Positions 1 to 6,315 of a stretch of 11,880 nucleotides of DNA are shown in pieces. Location: NCBI GenBank assembly GCA_946545765.1, contig CAMNNS010000040.1, positions 1-11,880 on the forward strand, read 5' to 3'. Position 1 is the first letter of the stretch. Every line of letters begins with the position of its first letter. The stretch comes from an uncultured Bacteroidales bacterium (GTDB taxonomy: Bacteria > Bacteroidota > Bacteroidia > Bacteroidales > UBA932). Position numbers and translations under genes: made by a program. The notes beneath the pieces are model-generated. The model saw only the letters and a list, made by a program, of their open reading frames with translations, was not told where the DNA came from and did not search any database.

Positions 1-344
1 TACATCCATCTATCGCAGTTATGGGAGACTCTACACTCACCCATAGCGGAATGACTGGATTATTAGATGCAGTGAATTCTAATGCAAATGTGACTTTGTG
101 CATATCAGATAATTTGACAACAGGTATGACAGGCGGTCAAGATTCAGCCGGTACTGGTAGATTAGAATCTATATGTCAAGGAATTGGAGTTGATCCAAAG
201 CATATTAGAATTATAATACCTCTTCCTAAAAACTATCAAGAAATGGAACAAACCATAAAAGAAGAGATTGAATACAAAGGTGTTTCAGTGATAATTTGCA
301 GGAGAGAGTGCATACAAACAGCAAAAAGACATATAAAAAAATAA
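1..344 (+). CDS. iorA: Indolepyruvate:ferredoxin oxidoreductase alpha subunit, C-terminal part (cut by window edge)
   Basis: The reading frame is open from base 3 to the TAA at 342-344, giving the last 113 residues of the protein; the start lies outside the window. The fragment is the thiamine-diphosphate (TPP) domain. It shows GDSTLTHSGMTGL, then SDN and TTGMTGGQ, which is the IorA form of the GD(G/S)...N TPP/Mg motif, with D9 and N37 of the fragment as the probable Mg ligands. IorA with IorB decarboxylates arylpyruvates (indolepyruvate, phenylpyruvate, 4-hydroxyphenylpyruvate) oxidatively to arylacetyl-CoA and reduces ferredoxin in the cytoplasm. iorB follows after 12 bases, which supports the assignment. 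The protein ends at RRECIQTAKRHIKK without the cysteine-rich two-[4Fe-4S] ferredoxin domain known from archaeal IorA. I believe this short form occurs in Bacteroidetes, but I cannot check that here. Confidence 0.93.
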   Translation, partial: HPSIAVMGDSTLTHSGMTGLLDAVNSNANVTLCISDNLTTGMTGGQDSAGTGRLESICQGIGVDPKHIRIIIPLPKNYQEMEQTIKEEIEYKGVSVIICRRECIQTAKRHIKK

Positions 345-356
345 AATAGAAGAGTT

Positions 357-947
357 ATGAAACAAGATATAATACTATCGGGAGTAGGAGGACAAGGAAT
401 CTTATCTATTGCCACAGTTATAGGTTGGGCTGCATTAGATCAAAATCTACATTTAAAACAGGCAGAAGTACACGGAATGAGTCAAAGAGGTGGAGATGTG
501 CAAAGTAACCTAAGAATTTCATCAGAAACTATTTATAGCGATCTTATCCCAAAAGGTGCTTGCGATTTAATCGTCTCTCTTGAGCCAATGGAAGCACTCA
601 GATATTTACCATATCTTTCTAAAGAGGGTTGGGTAATTACAAATACTACCCCATTTGTTAATATTCCTAACTATCCCGATATGAATAATATAGAAGGAGA
701 ACTCAATAAAATCAAGAATGTTATTAAAATAGATGTTGACACTATTGCTAAAGAGGTTAAAGCACCAAGAAGTGCAAATATGGTTCTGTTGGGGGCAACA
801 GCTTCTGTTATCAATATTCTTGAAAAAGAGAAATTAATTGAAGGGATTAAAAATGTCTTCTCTCGTAAAGGAGAGGATATTGTAAATACAAATATTGCAG
901 CCTTTGAAGCGGGGTATAATTATGCAAAATCTAAATTAAATAAATAG
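357..947 (+). CDS. iorB: Indolepyruvate:ferredoxin oxidoreductase beta subunit
   Basis: This 196-residue protein is full length for IorB and belongs to the gamma domain family of 2-oxoacid:acceptor oxidoreductases. The N-terminus has the GVGGQG motif (residues 9-14) and the family hallmark AEVHGMSQRGG (36-46), followed by DLIPKG and SLEPMEALRYLPYL. It partners IorA: the gamma-type domain contributes to CoA binding and the subunit interface, while IorA carries TPP. The start at 357 is preceded by only a weak purine stretch (AGAAGAG), typical of Bacteroidetes initiation. It lies 12 bases after iorA and 2 bases before the aminotransferase gene, so the genes are almost certainly co-transcribed and translationally close. 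Other 2-oxoacid oxidoreductase beta subunits are possible on family grounds, but the AEVHGMSQRGG context and pairing with an IorA-type TPP domain favour IorB. Confidence 0.93.
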   Translation: MKQDIILSGVGGQGILSIATVIGWAALDQNLHLKQAEVHGMSQRGGDVQSNLRISSETIYSDLIPKGACDLIVSLEPMEALRYLPYLSKEGWVITNTTPFVNIPNYPDMNNIEGELNKIKNVIKIDVDTIAKEVKAPRSANMVLLGATASVINILEKEKLIEGIKNVFSRKGEDIVNTNIAAFEAGYNYAKSKLNK

Positions 948-949
948 AT

Positions 950-2260
950 ATGAAAGAGGCTATCAGTGAGCAATATATAAACAATTTACTAACTCAAATG
1001 GATATCTCTGATATTTCTAAAGCAACTATTAGACAATGTGTTGCTGTAGCAGATAATTTAGAGAAACATATTCAAGAACCATTTATTCATTTAGAAATAG
1101 GTGTGCCTGGATTTGAACCTTGCAGTGTTGGAAGAGAGGCACAGAAAGAGGCTATAGATAAAGGAGTTTCCTCTATCTATCCCCCTATAGGTGGAATACC
1201 ATTGTTAAAAGAGAATGCTTCTAAATTTATAAAAGCATTTATAGATATAGATATTGAACCACAAGGGATTATACCAACAGTTGGTTCTATGCAAGGTACT
1301 TATAACCTATTCTTAGAGTGCTCCCAATTAGATCCTAAAAAAGATACAATCCTATTTATCAATCCTGGATTTCCTGCAAATTTTACCCAAGTAAATGTAT
1401 TGGGGATAAAAAATGAATCCTTTGATATTTATAACTATCGAGCAGAAAAACTCAAACCAAAATTAGAGGAGTATTTATCTAAAGGAAATATTGTTGCTAT
1501 ACTTTATTCAAACCCTAATAACCCTGCTTGGATTTGTCTAACAGAGCAAGAGTTGAAAGATATAGGAGATTGTGCAAACAAGTATGACACTATTATCTTG
1601 GAAGATTTAGCATATATGTGTATGGATTTCAGAAAAGAGTTGTCAAAACCATACCAACCTCCATATCAATCTACAGTAGCAAGATATACAGATAATTATA
1701 TTCTACTCCTTTCAGCATCTAAAATTTTTAGTTATGCAGGAGAGAGAATTGCAGTAATAGCATTCTCAAACAAAATGTACCATAGAGAGTATCCCGCTTT
1801 AAGAGAGAGATATGGATTGGGAAAAATGGGAGACAATTACATTCTTACATATTTGTATTGTGCCTCTTCTGGTGTATCTCACTCAGCTCAATATGCTCTT
1901 GCTAAAATGTATGGAGATGCTGCAGAGGGTAAATTAGATTTTGTTGCAACACTAAAAGAGTATGCAGACAGAGCTAATAAAGCAAAAAAAATATTTGAAG
2001 AGAACGGCTTTAATATTGTCTATAATAAAGACTTAGATCAAATACTCAGCGATGGTTTCTTCTTTACTATCGGGTATCGCGATATGGGGTGCAAAGAGCT
2101 ATTAACCAATCTGCTAAGATGCGGAATAACAGCTATAACTCTCAATACTACAGGTAGTTTACAAAATGGTATTAGAGTATGCGTCTCGCGTATTCATACA
2201 CAAGAAGAGTTTAAAGAGTTAGATAATAGACTTAAAATATTTAGAACAATTACAAAATAA
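950..2260 (+). CDS. Pyridoxal-phosphate-dependent aminotransferase, fold type I (AvtA/aromatic-type)
   Basis: The product is a 436-residue class I/II aminotransferase that moves an amino group between an amino acid and a 2-oxoacid using PLP. The fold-type I landmarks are in order: NPNNP (residues 188-192), the D219/Y222 pair in LEDLAY that contacts the cofactor, the Schiff-base lysine K258 in SASK followed by YAGER (262-266), and a probable carboxylate-binding arginine R409 in GIRVCVSR. A related Bacteroidetes group is often named valine-pyruvate aminotransferase, but substrate specificity cannot be read from sequence. It sits 2 bases after iorB and 6 bases before a CoA-transferase gene. The context suggests it supplies the 2-oxoacid that IorAB oxidises, so aromatic amino acids are plausible substrates; that is inference. 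The sequence shows no truncation or missing catalytic residue. Confidence 0.88.
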   Translation: MKEAISEQYINNLLTQMDISDISKATIRQCVAVADNLEKHIQEPFIHLEIGVPGFEPCSVGREAQKEAIDKGVSSIYPPIGGIPLLKENASKFIKAFIDIDIEPQGIIPTVGSMQGTYNLFLECSQLDPKKDTILFINPGFPANFTQVNVLGIKNESFDIYNYRAEKLKPKLEEYLSKGNIVAILYSNPNNPAWICLTEQELKDIGDCANKYDTIILEDLAYMCMDFRKELSKPYQPPYQSTVARYTDNYILLLSASKIFSYAGERIAVIAFSNKMYHREYPALRERYGLGKMGDNYILTYLYCASSGVSHSAQYALAKMYGDAAEGKLDFVATLKEYADRANKAKKIFEENGFNIVYNKDLDQILSDGFFFTIGYRDMGCKELLTNLLRCGITAITLNTTGSLQNGIRVCVSRIHTQEEFKELDNRLKIFRTITK

Positions 2261-2266
2261 ATTTAT

Positions 2267-3559
2267 ATGAATTATACAACAGCACAAGAGGCGGTAAAGC
2301 TAATAAAATCTGGAGACAGCGTTTATTTTCAAGGTAGTACAGCTGTCCCAGAAATAATACAAGAAGCTTTAGCACAAAGGGGAGAAGAACTTAGAGATGT
2401 AAAAATATATTCTGCATTCTGCGTTCCAAGAGGTGAGGCACCATTTTGCAAAACAGAGTTAAAAGATTCTTTCATTACAAGAAGTCTTTTCTTGTGTGCA
2501 GACCAAAGAAAATGGGTAAAAGATGGGTACGGTAGTATGATACCTGCTTTCTTAGGGGAGATTCCATTTTTATTCAGAAGCAAACAGTTGCCTTTAGATG
2601 TTGCTGTTATAAACTGCTCACTACCAGATGAAAACGGATATTGTAGTTATGGTATTTCTGCAGATTTAGCTGTCTCAGCAGTAGAGAGTGCAAAAATAAT
2701 TATAGCACAAGTAAATAAGAGCATCCCTTATCTTTATGGTGGGGCATTAATACATATCTCAAAAATAGATGCAGCTGTAGAGTGCGATATTCCTCCTGTA
2801 GCATTAGAGTTTGGAGAACCTACAGATATTGAGCTATCTATTGGTAAATATATTGCAGAACAAATTCCTGATGGTGCAACACTTCAGATTGGTGTAGGTG
2901 GTATTCCTAACGCTGTACTCGGAGGAATTAAAAATCATAAACATTTAGGACTTCATACAGAGGCTATGACAGATGGTGTTGTTAGATTGATGGAGGAGGG
3001 TGTAATAGATAATACCCAAAAGAAAATACACCCAGGAAAAAGTGTCGGTTCATTAGCTTTAGGTTCTAAAAGAATGTATGAATTTTTACACTATAATAAA
3101 GATGTAGAGTTTTATGATGTAGCATATACTAACGATCCACAACTAATTAGGCAAAATCCTAAAGTGATAGCTATAAATTCCGCATTAGAGATAGATCTCA
3201 CAGGGCAAATTTGTGCAGATAGTATAGGAGAAACTATCTTCTCAAGTGTAGGTGGACAACACGATTTTATGTATGGTGGTGCACTATCAGAAGGTGGTAA
3301 AACATTTATTGCACTCCCTTCTGTTACCAATAAAGGGAAAGGTAAGATTGTCCCAACTCTAAGTCAAGGTGCTGGAGTTGTAACAACAAGATTCCAGACC
3401 CAATATGTTGTAACTGAACATGGTATTGTTTATCTAAGAAATTTAGATTTAGCACAAAGGGCTAAAGCTCTAATTTCTATAGCAAACCCTGCAGATAGAG
3501 AAGAGTTAGAAAAGGCTGCCTGCAAAAGATTTGGCTACTCTTTCTTAAGATTAAAATAA
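2267..3559 (+). CDS. Acetyl-CoA hydrolase/CoA-transferase family protein (4-hydroxybutyrate CoA-transferase-like)
   Basis: At 430 residues this has the usual length of the acetyl-CoA hydrolase/transferase family (Cat1, AbfT, succinyl-CoA:acetate transferases). The C-terminal half shows the family landmarks: GVGGIPNAVL (209-218), LHTEAMTDGV (229-238), YTNDPQLI (287-294), NSALEIDLTGQICADSIG (304-321), SVGGQHDF (327-334), and YVVTEHGIVYLR (380-391). E232 in the HTE motif lines up, from memory, with the glutamate that forms the covalent glutamyl-CoA intermediate. The enzyme moves CoA from an acyl-CoA to another carboxylic acid, typically acetate. As the last gene of this operon it could release the free arylacetate or branched acid from the IorAB product while saving the thioester as acetyl-CoA; this role is inferred from position. 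A gap of 6 bases separates it from the aminotransferase, and no clear terminator is seen before the tmRNA. Confidence 0.9.
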   Translation: MNYTTAQEAVKLIKSGDSVYFQGSTAVPEIIQEALAQRGEELRDVKIYSAFCVPRGEAPFCKTELKDSFITRSLFLCADQRKWVKDGYGSMIPAFLGEIPFLFRSKQLPLDVAVINCSLPDENGYCSYGISADLAVSAVESAKIIIAQVNKSIPYLYGGALIHISKIDAAVECDIPPVALEFGEPTDIELSIGKYIAEQIPDGATLQIGVGGIPNAVLGGIKNHKHLGLHTEAMTDGVVRLMEEGVIDNTQKKIHPGKSVGSLALGSKRMYEFLHYNKDVEFYDVAYTNDPQLIRQNPKVIAINSALEIDLTGQICADSIGETIFSSVGGQHDFMYGGALSEGGKTFIALPSVTNKGKGKIVPTLSQGAGVVTTRFQTQYVVTEHGIVYLRNLDLAQRAKALISIANPADREELEKAACKRFGYSFLRLK

Positions 3560-3618
3560 TAGGTGTGCAACAACAATATAATAAAGTGCATCTATACAAA
3601 AGTGTTCATTAAAATTAT

Positions 3619-4016
3619 GGGGGCGTTCTGGTTTTGACATCAGATTAATTTAGCGGCAAGCATGTCGAGCGTTGTAAGCATAGCTCGTAAATATCTAACT
3701 TACAGCCATTAGTTGGCAACAATTCAATGAGACTTGCTGCGTAGTGTACCAAGTACACTACCTTAATCGCTTTGCTCAAGGAGCAGGGTGACAAGTATCC
3801 CGCCAAAGCCTTACCTTCTTGGTTTTGGTATATGGGGTATCGTACTAAGAAGGGTGCAGATGTGGACTCCTTTAAAGCATCTAAAGATTAAAAGGATAAG
3901 TTATAAGTGGCTTGCCTTAGAGCAGCTTATAATCTAAAATTCAACTAAGGATACACATGTAGAAACCCGTTGGGTGGTCTGATTGGACAGCGGTTCGACT
4001 CCGCTCGCCTCCACTA
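3619..4016 (+). ncRNA. ssrA: Transfer-messenger RNA (tmRNA)
   Basis: This is a one-piece tmRNA that rescues stalled ribosomes. The 5' GGGGGCG (3619-3625) pairs with CGCCTCC (4006-4012), keeping the G3-U wobble needed for alanine charging; A73 is at 4013. The T arm is AGCGG-TTCGACT-CCGCT and the conserved CATGTAGAAACC precedes it. The tag frame follows UAGUU at 3715: GGC AAC AAT TCA ATG AGA CTT GCT GCG TAG (3715-3744), giving GNNSMRLAA after the charged alanine. Pseudoknot PK1 is CGAGC/GCTCG (3666-3670, 3683-3687) with TGTAAG/CTTACA (3673-3678, 3699-3704). A perfect 9-bp hairpin at 3741-3761 encloses the stop codon. The last pseudoknot is TTATAAG/CTTATAA (3901-3907, 3926-3932) with CCTTAG/CTAAGG (3915-3920, 3945-3950). 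The genome encodes CTA rather than CCA after A73, so the CCA end must be added enzymatically. The CTA is also the stop codon of the convergent lysE-family gene. Confidence 0.96.
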
Positions 4017-4664
4017 TTTTAAGTATAAGAAAAGTTCAAATACACCCTCTCCAAAGGAGATTACCCCTAAGACCATTATCACAATACCAGCTATCCTGTT
4101 TAACATTATTAACTGTTTTAATCTGAACTTCTTTCTAAAAATATTTATTGTAGTAGAGAGTACAAACCACCAAAGAGCAGAACCAAAGAAAATGCCCCAT
4201 AAGACAAAATAGGCAGCAGATCTTGCTTGTTCTTGAGAGTAATCAGAAATATCTAATCTAACAGCAGCAAACATCGCAAAGATTAAAAATATAGAGCCAG
4301 GATTTGTGATAGTCATTGCAAAACCCTCAAAGAAATCCTCTATATGTTTACCTTTTTTCTCCTTTTGCTTTATCTGTTTAACAGGATTTGTAAAATAGAC
4401 TTTTAACCCAATTAATACTATTACTATTCCACCAACAAAAAAAACTAATGCTCGATGCTCTTCTATAAATTTATCTACAAAAAATAATCCTAATAATGAT
4501 ATTGTTGAGTATAAGGTATCTGAAACAGAAGCTCCTAAACCAGTTAAAAAACCCGATAATCTACCTTTACTAAGGGTCTTCTGAATACACAATACACCAA
4601 GTGGGCCCAATGGTATTGAAGCCCCTAAACCAACAATTAATCCTTTAAGTAAAATAAGTAGCAT
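4014..4664 (-). CDS. LysE/RhtB-family amino-acid (metabolite) exporter
   Basis: This is a 216-residue inner-membrane protein with about six hydrophobic segments (roughly residues 2-24, 36-62, 72-90, 112-133, 150-172, 187-205) and a lysine-rich loop (95-107) between the third and fourth. The N-terminal SIPLGPLGVLCIQKTLSKGR matches the P-x-GP...(R/K)...G signature of LysE/RhtB exporters, and the TITNPGSIF segment (118-126) is the second conserved proline-turn of the family. Members export lysine, threonine, homoserine or other small amino acids; the substrate here is unknown. The start at 4664 has a -7 element TAAATTTG 18 bases upstream. The TAG stop (4016-4014) is the complement of the CTA directly after the tmRNA discriminator base, so any read-through transcript would be antisense to ssrA. 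A role linked to the nearby aminotransferase operon is possible but unsupported. Confidence 0.88.
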   Translation of the reverse strand: MLLILLKGLIVGLGASIPLGPLGVLCIQKTLSKGRLSGFLTGLGASVSDTLYSTISLLGLFFVDKFIEEHRALVFFVGGIVIVLIGLKVYFTNPVKQIKQKEKKGKHIEDFFEGFAMTITNPGSIFLIFAMFAAVRLDISDYSQEQARSAAYFVLWGIFFGSALWWFVLSTTINIFRKKFRLKQLIMLNRIAGIVIMVLGVISFGEGVFELFLYLK

Positions 4665-4682
4665 TTTTAAAAATTATGAGGC

Positions 4683-4690
4683 CAAATTTA
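4683..4690 (-). promoter_or_regulatory. -7 promoter element for the LysE-family gene
   Basis: The minus strand reads TAAATTTG, an exact match to the Bacteroidetes -7 consensus TAnnTTTG, ending 18 bases before the ATG at 4664. No convincing -33 TTG box was found at the usual distance. It lies one base from the oppositely oriented lnt element. Confidence 0.55.
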
Positions 4691-4691
4691 G

Positions 4692-4699
4692 TATTTTTG
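4692..4699 (+). promoter_or_regulatory. -7 promoter element for lnt
   Basis: TATTTTTG matches TAnnTTTG exactly. It ends 16 bases before the lnt ATG at 4716 and 5 bases before an upstream ATG at 4705. Transcription would start near 4703-4706, giving a leader of only about 10 bases for the 4716 start. No clear -33 element is visible. Confidence 0.55.
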
Positions 4700-4715
4700 C
4701 ACAAATGAAAAAAAT

Positions 4716-6314
4716 ATGAGAGCAAAACTTTTAATCTTAACTATTATATCAGCGATACTTCTTAGCCTACCATTTCTTGTAAATAATTTTGGAATTATCT
4801 CCTTGTTCGCACTAATTCCCTTGTTTGCAGCAGAATACATCGCGACAAAAGAAAAGCTGAAACATTTTTGGTTAAATTATACTTTATGTTTTTTGCTCTG
4901 GAATATCGCTACTACATACTGGATATATTACGCAACTCTTGAAGGGGTTATTGCAGCAGTAATTATCAATACATTTCAAATGTCAATTCTATTTAGAATT
5001 TTCAGATGGTTTAGGGTTAGATTTAATAACTTCATTGCATATATTGGTTTTGCTGCTATATGGGTTTGCTGGGAACATTACTATGCAACATGGCAAATTA
5101 GCTGGCCATGGCTAACCCTCGGGAATTCATTTGCTTCTACCGTTAAGGCTATACAGTGGTACGAAATTACAGGTGTATTGGGAGGTTCTGTTTGGATTAT
5201 TATAATAAACTCATTAATCTTTAAAATTCTCTTAAACAAGATACAAAACAAGAGGATACATAAATATGTAATAAGCTTCTGTGTTTTATTTTTTATCCCG
5301 ATAACATACTCTTACATAAGATATTATAGCTATAAGAATATAGAGAAAGGACAAATAGCAAAAGAGGTAGTTGTACTTCAGCCAAATATAGACCCATATA
5401 ATGTAAAATTCTTAGAAGCACAAGATGAGCAAAATGACAAATTATTATCTCTTGCTAAAGAGGCAATTACAGATAGTACATTTTTGATAGTTGCCCCAGA
5501 GACTTTCTTTAATCCTTCTCCAACAGCAGGTAGGATTACAGAAAATTATCCCGATGATAACAAAACATTTAGACTTTTTAAATCTTTTGCCAAAGAGAAT
5601 GGAGTTAATTTTATTTATGGTGCAGTTACAAATGATCGCATCTTTTCAAAAAAAGCTCCGGGACCTACATCTATTAAAATTGCCCCTGACTTATGGCAAC
5701 ACATATATAATTCTGCTATTTTTCTTAATACATCGGGCAAGCATCTTATCTACCACAAATCTAAATTAGTTTTAATGGCAGAGACAACACCGATATTATG
5801 GAATAAACAGGTATTAAAGACATTAAATATAGACTTAGGAGGTGAAATAGGGAACTATACCAAACAACTATTCAGAACCAATTTCAAAACTTTAGATGAC
5901 ATTACTATAGGAACAGCTGTCTGCTACGAATCTGTATTCAGCGATTTTTATAGAGAGTATATAAACAATGGTGCTAATATGATGACTATCATAACAAATG
6001 ATGGTTGGTGGAGAAATACTCATGGGCATAGACAACACCTTAACTACGCCTCTATCAGAGCAATAGAAACAAGACGCTCAATAGCCCGAAGTGCAAATAC
6101 TGGAATTTCTGCAATAATAAATCAAAGAGGAGATATAGTTCTACAATCGCAATGGTGGAAAAGCTGTTATATAAAAGGGAAACTTACTTTAAATAACAAA
6201 ATTACACCATTTGTAAAATATGGCGACATTATTGGTATTAGTTGTATTTACTCCTCGATAATACTACTATTAGGTGCTCTCCTTACCTATTTATTTGGAA
6301 GAAAGAGAATATAG
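4716..6314 (+). CDS. lnt: Apolipoprotein N-acyltransferase
   Basis: Lnt is an inner-membrane enzyme that adds the third acyl chain to the N-terminal cysteine of lipoproteins, the last step of their maturation. The 532-residue length fits. The N-terminal ~205 residues are hydrophobic with several membrane segments, including the WISWPWLTLGN-type region (residues 126-137) characteristic of Lnt. The periplasmic carbon-nitrogen hydrolase domain follows (about 217-490), with the catalytic triad readable as E262 in VAPETFF, K348 in YHKSKLV and C403 in AVCYES; E356 (MAE) corresponds to the essential second glutamate. TNDGWW follows at 427-432. A final hydrophobic helix (about 503-526) closes the protein. 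The start at 4716 is chosen because it follows the -7 element; the ATG at 4705 reads only MKKI before TGA, which overlaps this start as ATGA. The gene converges on the HD-domain gene with one base between stop codons. Confidence 0.95.
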   Translation: MRAKLLILTIISAILLSLPFLVNNFGIISLFALIPLFAAEYIATKEKLKHFWLNYTLCFLLWNIATTYWIYYATLEGVIAAVIINTFQMSILFRIFRWFRVRFNNFIAYIGFAAIWVCWEHYYATWQISWPWLTLGNSFASTVKAIQWYEITGVLGGSVWIIIINSLIFKILLNKIQNKRIHKYVISFCVLFFIPITYSYIRYYSYKNIEKGQIAKEVVVLQPNIDPYNVKFLEAQDEQNDKLLSLAKEAITDSTFLIVAPETFFNPSPTAGRITENYPDDNKTFRLFKSFAKENGVNFIYGAVTNDRIFSKKAPGPTSIKIAPDLWQHIYNSAIFLNTSGKHLIYHKSKLVLMAETTPILWNKQVLKTLNIDLGGEIGNYTKQLFRTNFKTLDDITIGTAVCYESVFSDFYREYINNGANMMTIITNDGWWRNTHGHRQHLNYASIRAIETRRSIARSANTGISAIINQRGDIVLQSQWWKSCYIKGKLTLNNKITPFVKYGDIIGISCIYSSIILLLGALLTYLFGRKRI

Positions 6315-6315
6315 G

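Noticed and set aside
3560..3618. Possible terminator or promoter between the CoA-transferase gene and tmRNA
   Set aside because: Only a loose TGCA-TGCA repeat and no TAnnTTTG match were found; a tmRNA promoter must exist or be upstream, but I cannot point to it.
4030..4070. Hairpin TCTCC-AAA-GGAGA downstream of tmRNA as a terminator
   Set aside because: The stem is short and is followed by TTACCCC rather than a T run.
3970..4212. Plus-strand open frame of 80 codons
   Set aside because: It starts inside the tmRNA T-arm region and runs antisense to the exporter gene; no family resemblance.
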